Origin: a virus | Direction: 5' to 3' (one strand) | DNA length: 34,363 nt | Virus record (IMG/VR): IMGVR_UViG_3300025138_000161 | Coordinates: 1 to 34,363 of that record | The notes under the pieces: model-generated | What the model saw: the letters and a program-made list of their open reading frames with translations, nothing else | Told to the model about the DNA's origin: nothing | The model's database searches: none | Made by a program: the position numbers and the translations under genes | Shown: positions 1-8,883 of the stretch, piece after piece | How the letters are laid out: every line of letters begins with the position of its first letter | Position numbering within the stretch: the first letter of the stretch is position 1

Positions 1-2
1 CG

Positions 3-1391
3 CCTACTGGTAGCGCGGTAGAGGTTATGACGTTTACTCAGACAGAGATCAACGTGCCAATTGATGGGACTATTACGTCTGCTAAGTTGTCTGGTGCTTT
101 GACTACCCCCAGTGACTTGACGGTTACAGGTGGGATTACAGCTACCACAGCAGATAATACTGACACCCTTTCACTTATCTCTACAGATGCAGATGCAAGT
201 GCTGGCCCAAACCTTAGAATGTATAGAAATTCTGCAAGCCCAGCAGATGCAGATGTTTTAGGAGTTTTAGAATTTGAAGGACGCAATGATAATTCTCAGG
301 ATGTGGTCTACGCAGCTATTAAGGCAAAAGCTGCCGATGTAAGCGATGGAAGTGAAGATTCTTCTATCTTTATCAACTCTATGGTGGCAGGGACACTACA
401 AAACAGAATTACAATTCTTCCAACTGAGGCAGTCATCAATGAAGGTAGTCAAGACCTAGACTTCCGCGTTGAGTCTGATAACAGCACACACGCTTTGTTT
501 GTGCAGGGTTCTGATGGCAACGTGGGTATTGGGGAAAGCGACCCTGATAGCTCTCTAACTGTAAAAGGAGCATCACATACAAACTTCCAAGTGAAATCAA
601 ACAGTGAAAGCACAAAAGCCTTTATTCAAACAGTGCAAGATAGTGATATTCGTATTGGGTCTAGTACTAATCATCCTGTTTCGTTTTACCAGAATGGAAC
701 ACAACGTATGCGCTTGTCGGGGGGCAACCTATTAGTAAATACCAGTTCTTTTAGCGCGTTAGGTACGCTAGTCATTAAGCAATTATCTGACACACAAGGA
801 CTTGCGCTAATAGACGATAGCTCAACAAATACGTTCTTCATGCAAAATTTAGGTTCTGAGGCAAGAATTTCTCATAATGATACCTCTCCTATGACTTTTC
901 TCACGAACAGCACAGAACGCATGCGAATTTCCGCAGAGGGCTATGTCACAACCCCTTATCAGCCTGCGTTCAAAGCAGGGCGCACTACTAACTACACTCC
1001 AAGCCATAACACTGCAATTGTTTTCAATGATGTTTCAAATGTTCACCATTTCAACATCGGAGGGCATTACAGCACTTCTAGCGGACGTTTTACTTGCCCA
1101 GTTGCGGGTCGTTATTTCTTCCACACTGTTGTTATCTATGGTCCAAGTCTTTCTGAAGGGCAAAACATGGCTGATGCTTTTAGAATTCTAAAAAACGGGG
1201 CGCTAACCTCTTACTCGCATCGTCGGGCAGAGTATGTAAATGGGACAACTGGTAACGCCGGTTATTTTGTAGATCATGCGACTGTCGTGCTTAATTGCGC
1301 TGCAAATCAATATGTCGAAGTTAACTCCCAAGCATTTCCTATCCACGGAAACACACACTACACATATTTCACTGGTTATTTAATCGGATAA
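3..1391 (+). CDS. Tail fibre protein 1, C1q-like C-terminus (5' partial)
   Basis: Host-recognition fibre. The first ATG is at 27, but the frame stays open to the window edge and reads P-T-G-S-A-V-E-V before it, typical of fibre N-terminal regions; GAGG is only 2 nt before that ATG. The gene therefore probably starts upstream of the window. The middle holds the Ser/Asn/Gly-rich repeats common in marine phage fibres, including two copies of an 'ERMRxS/QRMRLSGGNLLV' motif. From about residue 310 of the visible part the sequence resembles a C1q/TNF-like jelly-roll: G-R-F-T-C-P-V-A-G-R-Y-F-F, then an 'FxGYLIG' ending. I infer a trimeric receptor-binding tip. The next gene begins 11 nt later. Confidence 0.8.
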   Translation, partial: PTGSAVEVMTFTQTEINVPIDGTITSAKLSGALTTPSDLTVTGGITATTADNTDTLSLISTDADASAGPNLRMYRNSASPADADVLGVLEFEGRNDNSQDVVYAAIKAKAADVSDGSEDSSIFINSMVAGTLQNRITILPTEAVINEGSQDLDFRVESDNSTHALFVQGSDGNVGIGESDPDSSLTVKGASHTNFQVKSNSESTKAFIQTVQDSDIRIGSSTNHPVSFYQNGTQRMRLSGGNLLVNTSSFSALGTLVIKQLSDTQGLALIDDSSTNTFFMQNLGSEARISHNDTSPMTFLTNSTERMRISAEGYVTTPYQPAFKAGRTTNYTPSHNTAIVFNDVSNVHHFNIGGHYSTSSGRFTCPVAGRYFFHTVVIYGPSLSEGQNMADAFRILKNGALTSYSHRRAEYVNGTTGNAGYFVDHATVVLNCAANQYVEVNSQAFPIHGNTHYTYFTGYLIG

Positions 1392-1402
1392 AAGGAACAG
1401 AA

Positions 1403-1675
1403 ATGCCAACAATTACTGTAGAACTTACAGACCACCAATTGAAAGGGTTAGAGTATTCTTGCAATACGCCTCAAGATTTCGCGGACAACGCATTACACAA
1501 TGAAGCTCGTATTTCAAATGATGAAATCGTCCAGATGTACACAACCCGTGCGTTAGATGAAGGCGTTGCTATTCCGGCAACCCGTGAACTAATCGTAGCT
1601 GATGCTTTTACTAGAGGCTGGGCAAAGTCAGCCGCAGAGCGTAACGCCGAAGCTGAAGCAGCACTACCGGAGTAA
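1403..1675 (+). CDS. Small fibre-partner protein A (90 aa)
   Basis: Conserved phage hypothetical; I do not know its biochemical role. It begins M-P-T-I-T-V-E-L-T-D-H-Q and is predicted helical and acidic, with an Ala/Glu-rich tail ending in A-L-P-E. It lies 11 nt after fibre 1 and 4 nt before fibre 2. Its last codons, CCG GAG TAA, contain the GGAG that serves as ribosome-binding site for fibre 2, so the two genes are probably translationally coupled. Its place between fibres suggests an assembly helper for one of them, but no chaperone motif is recognised. A GGAAC upstream of 1403 fits the start. Confidence 0.75.
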   Translation: MPTITVELTDHQLKGLEYSCNTPQDFADNALHNEARISNDEIVQMYTTRALDEGVAIPATRELIVADAFTRGWAKSAAERNAEAEAALPE

Positions 1676-1679
1676 TTAG

Positions 1680-2798
1680 ATGGCACTAACAAAAGTCTCC
1701 AGAGGTTTGCTGTCCACTGGCATTGTTGACAACTCAAACGCTACTGCGATCACCCTCAACGCTGACGAGTCGGCTACTTTTGCTGGCGCGATTGCAGTTA
1801 CTGGCACAGCTACTGCTTCAGAAATGACAGTAGCAGACACAGATGACATAAGGCTTCGCTTTTTAAACGGAACTACATTCAAGGCTGGTCTTCAGGTAGT
1901 AACATCCACGGGTGACATGATTGCTGGGTCTGCGGTAGATGACTTAGCAATACGCGCTCAAACAAATATGCTATTTGCTACTGGTGGCAACACAGAACGC
2001 ATGCGCTTGTCAGGCGGCAACCTGTTGGTGGGTACTACGTCTAACAGCGTATACAACGATGCGTCTGGTACAGGCATAGCCTTAAATGCAGGGCAGATTC
2101 AAATAGCAGGAACAGGAACACCGCTATATGCTAATCGTCAGGGTTCTGATGGTGACATAATAGACTTCCGCAAAGATGGCTCAACCGTAGGTAGAATTGG
2201 TGTTGACTACGGCACTGAGTTTTATATGGGCGGTGGAGGCGGTGGTTTCTATATAAACTCTGCCAAAATTAGACCAACAACAGGCGGTGATGCTGGTACA
2301 TTAGTTGATAACACACTCGACTTCGGCTCATCTGCTCATCGCTTCAAAGACCTCTACCTATCAGGCGGCGTATACCTTGGCGGGACAGGTGCGGCTAACA
2401 AATTGAGTGACGTAGAAACTGGCAATTGGACTCCAACGGTGAGTGTTGGGACGGCAACACTGTATCTAAATCAGTGGTATGTGAAAGTTGGAAGTTTAGT
2501 CACTTGTTATTTCTATATATATAATCTTACTCAAAGTACAGGTACTGCTTCGGTTGTTATTAATGGTTTACCTTTTCCAAAGGCGGTAAATCACGAAAGT
2601 TATTTTTCTGTCTCTTACGGCGGTACTCCGTCTCTCCCATCAAACGTAACCGGAGTATTTGGTAGGGTAGGACAAAATGGCACGAATAGCATAGGTCTGG
2701 AAATCCATAGAAATGCAGCAACAAGTACTGTTATGACCTACGCGCAGAGTAGCGGTAGTCATTTTGCAGCAACTTTCAGCTACCGAACGTCAGCTTAA
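1680..2798 (+). CDS. Tail fibre protein 2
   Basis: A 372-residue fibre or spike subunit. The N-terminus (M-A-L-T then S-I/G-I-V-D-N, T-A-I-T, D-E-S-A-T-F-A-G) is closely related to fibre 3, giving a shared N-terminal module of about 40 residues. The middle carries the T-E-R-M-R-L-S-G-G-N-L-L-V-G motif also found in fibre 1, then Gly-rich segments. From about residue 240, 'DVETGNWTPTV' opens a C-terminal domain of the type often found at the ends of phage fibres and tailspikes. The C-terminus differs completely from fibres 1 and 3, as expected if each binds a different receptor. The ribosome-binding site GGAG lies inside the stop region of the preceding gene. Confidence 0.82.
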   Translation: MALTKVSRGLLSTGIVDNSNATAITLNADESATFAGAIAVTGTATASEMTVADTDDIRLRFLNGTTFKAGLQVVTSTGDMIAGSAVDDLAIRAQTNMLFATGGNTERMRLSGGNLLVGTTSNSVYNDASGTGIALNAGQIQIAGTGTPLYANRQGSDGDIIDFRKDGSTVGRIGVDYGTEFYMGGGGGGFYINSAKIRPTTGGDAGTLVDNTLDFGSSAHRFKDLYLSGGVYLGGTGAANKLSDVETGNWTPTVSVGTATLYLNQWYVKVGSLVTCYFYIYNLTQSTGTASVVINGLPFPKAVNHESYFSVSYGGTPSLPSNVTGVFGRVGQNGTNSIGLEIHRNAATSTVMTYAQSSGSHFAATFSYRTSA

Positions 2799-2853
2799 CA
2801 ACATTACGTCTAGTGGAATCTAGGCTGGAAAACCCAACTAAAGGAAAATTAAA

Positions 2854-3117
2854 ATGGCTCTTTCAGAAACAACAGTAGAAGACAAAATTGAAGTAGTAGA
2901 TATGGGCGGCTGGAAAGCCATCCAAGTGCGAACTGCTACGGTAATTAGCAAAGATGACGTAGAACTCAGCAGATCTTTCCATCGCCATGTCGTGATACCA
3001 AACGACGATTGGGCTGGTGAATCCACAGAGGTTCAGGCTATGTGCAACACATTCCACACCACAGAAGCTATTGCTGCATACAATGCTGCACAAGCGGCTA
3101 ATGCTTTACCGGAGTAA
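2854..3117 (+). CDS. Small fibre-partner protein B (87 aa)
   Basis: Conserved phage hypothetical without known function. It starts M-A-L-S-E-T-T-V and contains an 'IQVRTATVISKDDVELSRSF' stretch followed by H-R-H-V-V-I-P, a pattern I associate with proteins beside fibre genes in marine phages. It ends A-N-A-L-P-E like partner A. An AAAGGAAAA site precedes the ATG. Its stop codon is 3 nt before fibre 3, and the GGAG in its last codons is the likely ribosome-binding site for that gene. It is unrelated in sequence to partner A outside the C-terminal tag, so the partner seems to change with its fibre. Confidence 0.75.
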   Translation: MALSETTVEDKIEVVDMGGWKAIQVRTATVISKDDVELSRSFHRHVVIPNDDWAGESTEVQAMCNTFHTTEAIAAYNAAQAANALPE

Positions 3118-3120
3118 AAT

Positions 3121-4467
3121 ATGGCACTAACAGAAATACCCAGCGAGCTGTCAAGTACTCCAAGCATTGTCGATAACGGCAACGCTACGGCGATCACTAT
3201 CGGTTCAGACGAGTCGGCTACGTTTGCTGGTAATATTTTACATGCAGGCGATCTAACACTAGACGCTGCTGGCGATATTACTCTTGATGCTGATGGGCAA
3301 GATATAAGATTAAAAGATGCAGGCACCGAATGGGGTAGATTCACCCACACTGGTCATTTTGGAATACAAAATCCAGTCAGTGATGCAGACATACAGTTCA
3401 TTGGAAACGATGGCGGCTCAACAATCACAGCCTTAACCCTTGATATGTCAGCGGCGGGTGCGGCTACTTTTAATTCTAGTGTTACAGCAACGGCTTTGAA
3501 TCTTAATACCAGTGGAACCTCATCTTTCTCAATTATTAACGGGGGAACAAACGCAATAGCAATCAAAGCTGCTGCGGGTGATGAACTTTACATAGGCGCT
3601 AACAACACTTATGCGTTAAGGCTGCTGAATGACGGCACGAACAATGTCGTAATGGACAACGGTGGCGGCTTTCTCGCCGGTGAACTTTTTATACATTCTA
3701 ATAGAATATCTTCGGGGTATAACGCTGACTCAGAAGATGCAGACATTTGGATAAACTATCAGGGGTATAACGCAGGCGCTACACGCTTTCGTGATTTCCG
3801 CGTGGGCAACGGCAAGCAAGAACAGGCACTCATGGTTGATGGTTCGTCGAGAAACATGGGTATCGGAAGAAATGCAGCCGCAAACGCGAGGCTCTCGATT
3901 TCTGGTGTAGATAGCGGTACCAATAATTATGCTCTAGAGGTTTGCAACAACGCCTTAAATACTAAATTTATAGTTCGTAATGATGGTGAATCCAGCTTTT
4001 ATAGCTCAAGCAACGCACTGTCTTTTAGGCTAACAGAGGCTGGACGTAAATATACCCAGATGTATAACAGTACCGTATCGGAGTACTTTAACTCCAGTGG
4101 GTATTCCACTATGTTCACGACAAGATTCTCTATGGTTATGTATGGAAATCAAGCATATGTGCTCACTTTTGGTGGTATGAGCAACGGGGCGGGTCATATA
4201 AAAGCATTTGGGTCGCACTGGACAAGTAGCTATGCAGTTGCCAGAGAGAGTTATGTTTACACAGATGCGTACACAGGTATTAGTGAAGCTAATCAATATA
4301 ATCTCACTAGTACTAATTCGGGTTCCTTCACTTTTACACGCGCAAGTAGTCCGGCAAACAACTCACCCCTTGTTATTACTAAGACTCAGGGCAGCTACGT
4401 TGGTGGATTTGTAGCTATTATTGAGATAACAAGCCATTGGCCATTAGAACTAACAAGTGTAGCGTAA
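3121..4467 (+). CDS. Tail fibre protein 3
   Basis: A 448-residue fibre subunit. The N-terminal 40 residues match fibre 2 in protein and largely in DNA (M-A-L-T, S-I-V-D-N, N-A-T-A-I-T, D-E-S-A-T-F-A-G). The middle has Asp/Ala/Gly-rich short repeats such as L-D-A-A-G-D-I-T-L-D-A-D-G. The last ~160 residues, rich in Tyr, Ser and Phe, form a C-terminal domain I do not recognise, presumably receptor- or glycan-binding. It is preceded by partner B and followed by a Phage_tail_APC-like chaperone. Confidence 0.82.
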   Translation: MALTEIPSELSSTPSIVDNGNATAITIGSDESATFAGNILHAGDLTLDAAGDITLDADGQDIRLKDAGTEWGRFTHTGHFGIQNPVSDADIQFIGNDGGSTITALTLDMSAAGAATFNSSVTATALNLNTSGTSSFSIINGGTNAIAIKAAAGDELYIGANNTYALRLLNDGTNNVVMDNGGGFLAGELFIHSNRISSGYNADSEDADIWINYQGYNAGATRFRDFRVGNGKQEQALMVDGSSRNMGIGRNAAANARLSISGVDSGTNNYALEVCNNALNTKFIVRNDGESSFYSSSNALSFRLTEAGRKYTQMYNSTVSEYFNSSGYSTMFTTRFSMVMYGNQAYVLTFGGMSNGAGHIKAFGSHWTSSYAVARESYVYTDAYTGISEANQYNLTSTNSGSFTFTRASSPANNSPLVITKTQGSYVGGFVAIIEITSHWPLELTSVA

Positions 4468-4480
4468 TAGGAATAAATTA

Positions 4481-4858
4481 ATGAGATATATAGTATTTGA
4501 AAACAACTCTCTAAAATTTTTTACTTCAGTAGATCCTACCAGTTCTGATTCGGCAATTATTTTAGGAGAAAATTCTGTTGTTAAAGAAGTTGAAGATGAC
4601 TTCACAATAGAATCAAAAATCGTAACACTTGTGAATGATCAAGTAGTATCAGTAGATGAAGATCTAAATGCTCTGAGGTCAGCCAATGCTTTGCCCATGT
4701 TAAGAGCTGAAAGAGATAATCGACTCAAAGAAACCGACATTTGGGGGTTACAGGATTTTCCTACAACCTCTGAACAGGTGGCATACAGACAGGCTCTAAG
4801 AGATATAACAGTCACATACTCGTCTTTAGATGATGTTGTTTGGCCCACGAAACCGTAG
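4481..4858 (+). CDS. Tail fibre assembly chaperone (Phage_tail_APC-like)
   Basis: 125 residues. The C-terminal half carries the family signature: L-R-A-E-R-D-N-R-L-K-E-T-D-I-W, then P-T-T-S-E-Q-V-A-Y-R-Q-A-L-R-D-I-T, ending W-P-T-K-P. This is the pattern of the small tail assembly chaperone family (Pfam Phage_tail_APC) often encoded just after a fibre gene. The N-terminal half is acidic and variable, presumably the part specific to the fibre. It starts 13 nt after fibre 3 with GGAA upstream. A second member with a better-conserved signature lies at 8880, so each receptor-binding protein appears to have its own helper. Confidence 0.8.
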   Translation: MRYIVFENNSLKFFTSVDPTSSDSAIILGENSVVKEVEDDFTIESKIVTLVNDQVVSVDEDLNALRSANALPMLRAERDNRLKETDIWGLQDFPTTSEQVAYRQALRDITVTYSSLDDVVWPTKP

Positions 4859-4863
4859 CAGCA

Positions 4864-4915
4864 CCGGAGTAATTAGATGGCACTAACAGATGCTTTGCCG
4901 GTTGGATCTGAGTAG
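4864..4915 (+). pseudogene. Fossil of a fibre/partner cassette junction
   Basis: These bases repeat, without their genes, the sequence that joins partner A to fibre 2. The 25 nt at 4864-4888 (CCGGAG, TAATTAG, ATGGCACTAACA) are identical to 1667-1691. It reads as the end of a partner gene (..PE-stop), then a fibre start (M-A-L-T), which runs straight into D-A-L-P-V-G-S-E-stop, again the end of a partner-type gene. A complete fibre plus partner appears to have been deleted by recombination, leaving only the ends. The 12-codon ORF at 4877-4915 keeps a good ribosome-binding site, so it could still be translated and coupled to the holin 2 nt downstream. Confidence 0.75.
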
Positions 4916-4917
4916 CT

Positions 4918-5295
4918 ATGTCCATAGTCAGTCAGCTAATCGGTCCAGTTTCCGGTCTCTTAGATAAGTTCATCCCTGACGCTGATCAGAAGGCTGCGCT
5001 TGCCCATGAAATCTCGACTATGTCCGAAAAACATTTTCAGGAAATTCAGTTGCAGCAGATCGAAGTGTTGAAGCTTGATGCTAAGGGTAATTGGTTCCAA
5101 TCGTCGTGGAGACCTTTAGCAGGTTATTGCTGCGTGATGGGGTTATTCGTGAATTTCTTAGTCTCGCCCATCGCTGCCGGTTTCGGCGTTGAGATTCCTC
5201 AAGCGGATGCTGGGGTAATGATGCCTCTACTATTGGGCATGCTCGGATTATCTGGTGGCAGGACTTACGAAAGATCTAAAGGAGTTAGCAAGTGA
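4918..5295 (+). CDS. Holin, 3TM / gene-transfer-agent type
   Basis: 125-residue inner-membrane protein, probably forming the lysis pore. An N-terminal amphipathic, charged helical region (residues 1-60) is followed by 'WFQSSWRPLAGY', the W-R-P motif typical of 3TM holins (GTA_holin_3TM family). Hydrophobic segments lie at about 67-90 and 98-112, with a basic C-terminal tail (R-T-Y-E-R-S-K). Length and order fit the family. Its TGA overlaps the GTG start of the next gene by 4 nt. No endolysin is recognised nearby, so the lysis enzyme is either outside the window or of an unrecognised type. Confidence 0.75.
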   Translation: MSIVSQLIGPVSGLLDKFIPDADQKAALAHEISTMSEKHFQEIQLQQIEVLKLDAKGNWFQSSWRPLAGYCCVMGLFVNFLVSPIAAGFGVEIPQADAGVMMPLLLGMLGLSGGRTYERSKGVSK

Positions 5296-6938
5296 CTGGG
5301 TTTAAGATTCAAACTTTTGGTGGCAAAGCGCCAAAAATATATTCGCGATTACTGCCTAACGAAATGAGCACGGTAGCCACGAATACCAGATTAGATTCTG
5401 GTCGGTTAGAACCTTGGAAAGGAAATGCTTCTGCGTCCATAAGCCCAGTTGCATCTTATTCAATCTCTGCCGCAACAAAAACATTATTTAGGTATAGCTC
5501 CAGTATTTGGATTGGAAGCAATGAAGACATAAATATTGTTCGATCACCTATAGCCGAAGATGTTCACGAAAGGCTGTATGTCTCGGGGATAGGCGGTGCA
5601 TCAGGCTTTCCAAGAATGACTACTGCTGCCGTGGTTGGAAACGGAACATACTACAAGCTAGGGCTTCCTAAGCCTGAAGCTTTCGATGCGGTAACTTTAG
5701 GATCTACGTCTGTCTCTGCCACAGAATCTCCCGTTGCTAGAGCGTATATTTTTACATATGTTTCTTATTATGGTGAGGAGGGTCAGCCAAATAACGCTGT
5801 TGTATCTCAAATCGTAAATGTCCATTCTGATCAGCCGGTAACTATTAATTTCCCAGTGAACCCAACTGGCGCTTACAACCTTTTAAAGAAGCGTTTATAC
5901 AGAAGTGATAGTAGCGGCGTCTTTAGATTCGTCGCAGATGTAAGTATTAATACCGATACAGTTGTCGATAGCACAGCGGAAGCAAACCTTGGTGAAGAAA
6001 TTCCAACTTCAACTTTTGCCGCACCACCTGATGACGTTTCAGCCGATCACCCTGACGGTCCATTGCAAGGGTTGGTATCCATGCCAAATGGAATTTTGGC
6101 AGGGTTTTCAGGGCAGACCGTTGCATTCTCAGAGGCTTTTCAACCTCACGCTTTTCCGACAGAGCACCGCTTAACAATGAAGAGCGATGTTGTTGCTTTG
6201 GCTCCGCTCAATACCGGGCTGCTAGTTTTGACAAAAGAAAAGCCAGCCATGATTCAAGGCTTAGACCCTAGAGCCATGTCAATGATAGAAGTTGATTCTA
6301 CTCTTTCGTGTGTTTCTAAAAGGTCAGTGGTCGATATGGGTGAGAGCGTACTGTACTCAAGCCCGGACGGTTTAGTAATGGCTACTGATAACGGTATGAA
6401 ACTTATAACTGAAAGTGTCCTGAGTCGCGACCAGTGGCAAGCATTGAACCCTGAAACCATTTTAGGCTTTCAATATGAGGGGCATTACATTGGGTTTTAT
6501 AATGACGGTTCGGAAAGTAAGGGGTTTATCTTTGATCCGCGAGGCGGCAAAAACAGTTACACAAAGCTAGACTTCTATGCAACCGCAGGGTTCAACGACC
6601 TTGAAAATGATGAGTTGTACTTGGTTGTCGGGGGTGCAGTAGTAAAGTTTGCTCAGGGAAGTAGTCTTAACTACACATGGCGTACTAAAGAGTTCTATAC
6701 GCAAAGACCCGTAAACCCCGGAGTGGCAAAAGTCAATTGCGACTCTTATTCTCCAAATCCAACGATGAAGTTGTTCGCGGACGGTGTGTTAAAGCACACA
6801 CAAACTGTGACAAGCGGTGCGATCTTTAGATTGCCTAGTGGCTACAAAGCTAACGAGTTTGAAATAGAACTTAGCGGCTCAGTGCCTATCAATGAAATAT
6901 GCTTATACGAAGAAGCGGGAGAGATTGGTGGGCAGTAA
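5292..6938 (+). CDS. Large virion structural protein
   Basis: 548 residues starting at a GTG that overlaps the holin stop (GTGA) and is preceded by AAAGGAG 7 nt upstream. It opens with F-G-G-K-A-P-K, L-L-P-N-E-M-S, A-T-N-T-R-L-D-S-G-R-L-E-P, the start of a phage virion protein family common in marine and soil podoviruses and siphoviruses. The central part (about 260-400) is beta-rich with 'GQTVAFSE', 'HAFPTEHRL' and 'SPDGLV', suggesting a beta-propeller-like or tail-tube-associated fold. It probably belongs to the tail or head-tail interface, but the exact role is unknown. It lies between the holin and the tail-tip gene in one tight operon. Confidence 0.65.
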   Translation: MTGFKIQTFGGKAPKIYSRLLPNEMSTVATNTRLDSGRLEPWKGNASASISPVASYSISAATKTLFRYSSSIWIGSNEDINIVRSPIAEDVHERLYVSGIGGASGFPRMTTAAVVGNGTYYKLGLPKPEAFDAVTLGSTSVSATESPVARAYIFTYVSYYGEEGQPNNAVVSQIVNVHSDQPVTINFPVNPTGAYNLLKKRLYRSDSSGVFRFVADVSINTDTVVDSTAEANLGEEIPTSTFAAPPDDVSADHPDGPLQGLVSMPNGILAGFSGQTVAFSEAFQPHAFPTEHRLTMKSDVVALAPLNTGLLVLTKEKPAMIQGLDPRAMSMIEVDSTLSCVSKRSVVDMGESVLYSSPDGLVMATDNGMKLITESVLSRDQWQALNPETILGFQYEGHYIGFYNDGSESKGFIFDPRGGKNSYTKLDFYATAGFNDLENDELYLVVGGAVVKFAQGSSLNYTWRTKEFYTQRPVNPGVAKVNCDSYSPNPTMKLFADGVLKHTQTVTSGAIFRLPSGYKANEFEIELSGSVPINEICLYEEAGEIGGQ

Positions 6939-8883
6939 CAATACCAATTTAAGTGTTCCTGTTGGTTGGTCAAATCAAGACCGCAGATTTGGCGAGTCTA
7001 TAAAGCAGAACTTGGATGTATTGCAGGGTCAGCGCGGAGACAAGTTAGATCGTGCTGTCACCTTTAGAGATTTATTAGATGCAGGAATTGTTCAGCTTGC
7101 GTCAGGGATTACGAACTTTGACGGACTGTCTTCCAGCATAGCTATCGTTAACGACTTCGCTGATTTAGCAATTCCGCCAGCGCCTACAAACCTTCAGGCA
7201 GACGGTGCCTTCCGAAATATAATCTTAACTTGGGATTTACGGTTATATAAAGGACACAGCGCAGTTCAGGTGTGGCGGCACACATCAGACGTAATATCGT
7301 CAGCAACGATGGTCGCCCAAGTCTCAGGCTTTACCGGCGTATACGCCGACCCTGTAGGCTCTGGGAAAACCTTTTACTACTGGGTTAGGGCAGTCAACAA
7401 CAACGACGTTACTGGTCCATATAACAGCAGCACAGGCGTACAAGGCGTTACTGCGCCAGATGTAAATTTTTTATTAGCAACTCTTACCAACGCGGTTACA
7501 TCGAGTGAGCTTGCTAGTTCTTTGTCTACTCCGATTGCTCTGATTCCTTCACACACTTCAGGGATCGCGGCTCTAGATGCCTTTACCGGATACAGCAGTT
7601 CGTATACCGGCGACAGTCTTGTTACTCGATTAGGCGCTGTGGAGAACAGTGCGGCTAATGGCGTTAGTTCAGCCCAGTTCAATTCTGAAGTCACGACAAG
7701 AGCGAATGCTGATTCAGCTTTGTCGCAGTCTATTACTACACTCACCTCGACTGTAGCTGGAAACACAGCGGGAATCTCAAGCGAAGCTACTACTCGCGCT
7801 AATGCTGATTCAGCTTTATCTTCATCTATTACTACCCTGTCATCTACAGTTAACAGCAACACAAGTGCAATCTCGACAGAGCAAACTACAAGAGCTAACG
7901 AAGACAGTGCGCTTAGTTCGGCGATCAGCACGGTAAGCTCTACCGTTGCAGGTAATACCAGTTCAATTAGCACTCAAGCAACTTCCATTAACGGGTTGTC
8001 TGGTCAATACACAGTAAAGATTGATCTTAACGGCGCTGTTGCAGGATACGGCTTGGCTAGTACTACGACATCCGCAGGTAACATTGTTAGCGAGTTTGTG
8101 GTCAATGCTGATCGCTTTGCAATTATGCGAGGTGGATCTAACACCACAGCCGCTTCTGTACCGTTTATAGTCCAGGCTTCAGCAACCACAATTGGTGGGG
8201 TAGCAGTTCCTGCTGGCGTCTACATGACCGATGCATTTATTCGTAATGGGTCAATCATAAACGCGAAGATTGCTAACGCTTCGATTGACGATGCAAAAAT
8301 CGCAAATCTTAATGCTGGCAAAATCAATGCGGGAACGATTAACACAAGCCGATTAAATATTGACGGATCGACTTTAACCTCTGTTGGTGGGGTGTTACAG
8401 ATTGCAAACTTAGCTGTGACTAATGCAAAGATTGGAAACCTTGCAGTAGATAACGCAAAGATTGCAAACCTTTCAGTCTCAACATTGAAGATTCAAAACC
8501 AAGCGGTCACGTTTCCGTCTGCCGTCGTTACGAACTCAACTTTGACAGGGACTCACAATAATAGTTTTTCTACCTACGTGACTGTTCAGACTTTGACCGC
8601 CACGTTCAGTGGTGCGCCTGTCATGATTTCGGGTTCTTTTTCTGTCAGATCATATAACGATCAAGCACTAATGAGATACCGTTTGCGGAGAGGCAGTACT
8701 GTTCTGTTCACTTCGCAAACGAAAGCGGTCAGACCTTCGCCTGACAACTTTGTCATCCCATTTCATTTTTTAGATACCAACACATCGGTCGGCAGTAGAA
8801 CCTATACGCTTCAAGTAAACGTCGGAGATGAATACGCTTATTACTCAGATCGCACAATTCAGACACTGGAGTGTAAAAAGTGA
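6928..8883 (+). CDS. Tail tip / host-specificity protein J-like
   Basis: I choose GTG 6928 (GGGAGAG 4 nt upstream), overlapping the preceding gene by 11 nt; an ATG at 6892 would overlap by 47 nt. The 651-residue product has, in order, an N-terminal helical part (Q-D-R-R-F-G-E-S), a fibronectin-III-like domain (P-P-A-P-T-N-L-Q to about residue 175), three tandem ~34-residue repeats of T-T-R-A-N-A-D-S-A-L-S (about 250-350; likely trimeric coiled coil), a DUF1983-like segment (Y-T-V-K-I-D-L-N-G-A-V-A-G-Y-G-L), A-K-I-A-N/I-G-N-L pentapeptide-type repeats (about 430-530), and a C-terminal beta domain. This matches the C-terminal half of lambda gpJ-like attachment proteins. A cognate chaperone follows at once. 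Confidence 0.78.
   Translation: MGSNNTNLSVPVGWSNQDRRFGESIKQNLDVLQGQRGDKLDRAVTFRDLLDAGIVQLASGITNFDGLSSSIAIVNDFADLAIPPAPTNLQADGAFRNIILTWDLRLYKGHSAVQVWRHTSDVISSATMVAQVSGFTGVYADPVGSGKTFYYWVRAVNNNDVTGPYNSSTGVQGVTAPDVNFLLATLTNAVTSSELASSLSTPIALIPSHTSGIAALDAFTGYSSSYTGDSLVTRLGAVENSAANGVSSAQFNSEVTTRANADSALSQSITTLTSTVAGNTAGISSEATTRANADSALSSSITTLSSTVNSNTSAISTEQTTRANEDSALSSAISTVSSTVAGNTSSISTQATSINGLSGQYTVKIDLNGAVAGYGLASTTTSAGNIVSEFVVNADRFAIMRGGSNTTAASVPFIVQASATTIGGVAVPAGVYMTDAFIRNGSIINAKIANASIDDAKIANLNAGKINAGTINTSRLNIDGSTLTSVGGVLQIANLAVTNAKIGNLAVDNAKIANLSVSTLKIQNQAVTFPSAVVTNSTLTGTHNNSFSTYVTVQTLTATFSGAPVMISGSFSVRSYNDQALMRYRLRRGSTVLFTSQTKAVRPSPDNFVIPFHFLDTNTSVGSRTYTLQVNVGDEYAYYSDRTIQTLECKK

Noticed and set aside
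27-29. ATG at 27 as true start of fibre 1
   Set aside because: The frame continues to the window edge with fibre-like residues, and the GAGG before the ATG is too close (2 nt).
7377-7973. 198-codon ORF on the minus strand
   Set aside because: It is the mirror of the Thr/Ser/Ala-rich tandem repeats of the tail-tip gene, with Val/Leu/Ala-biased composition, so it is a shadow of biased codons.
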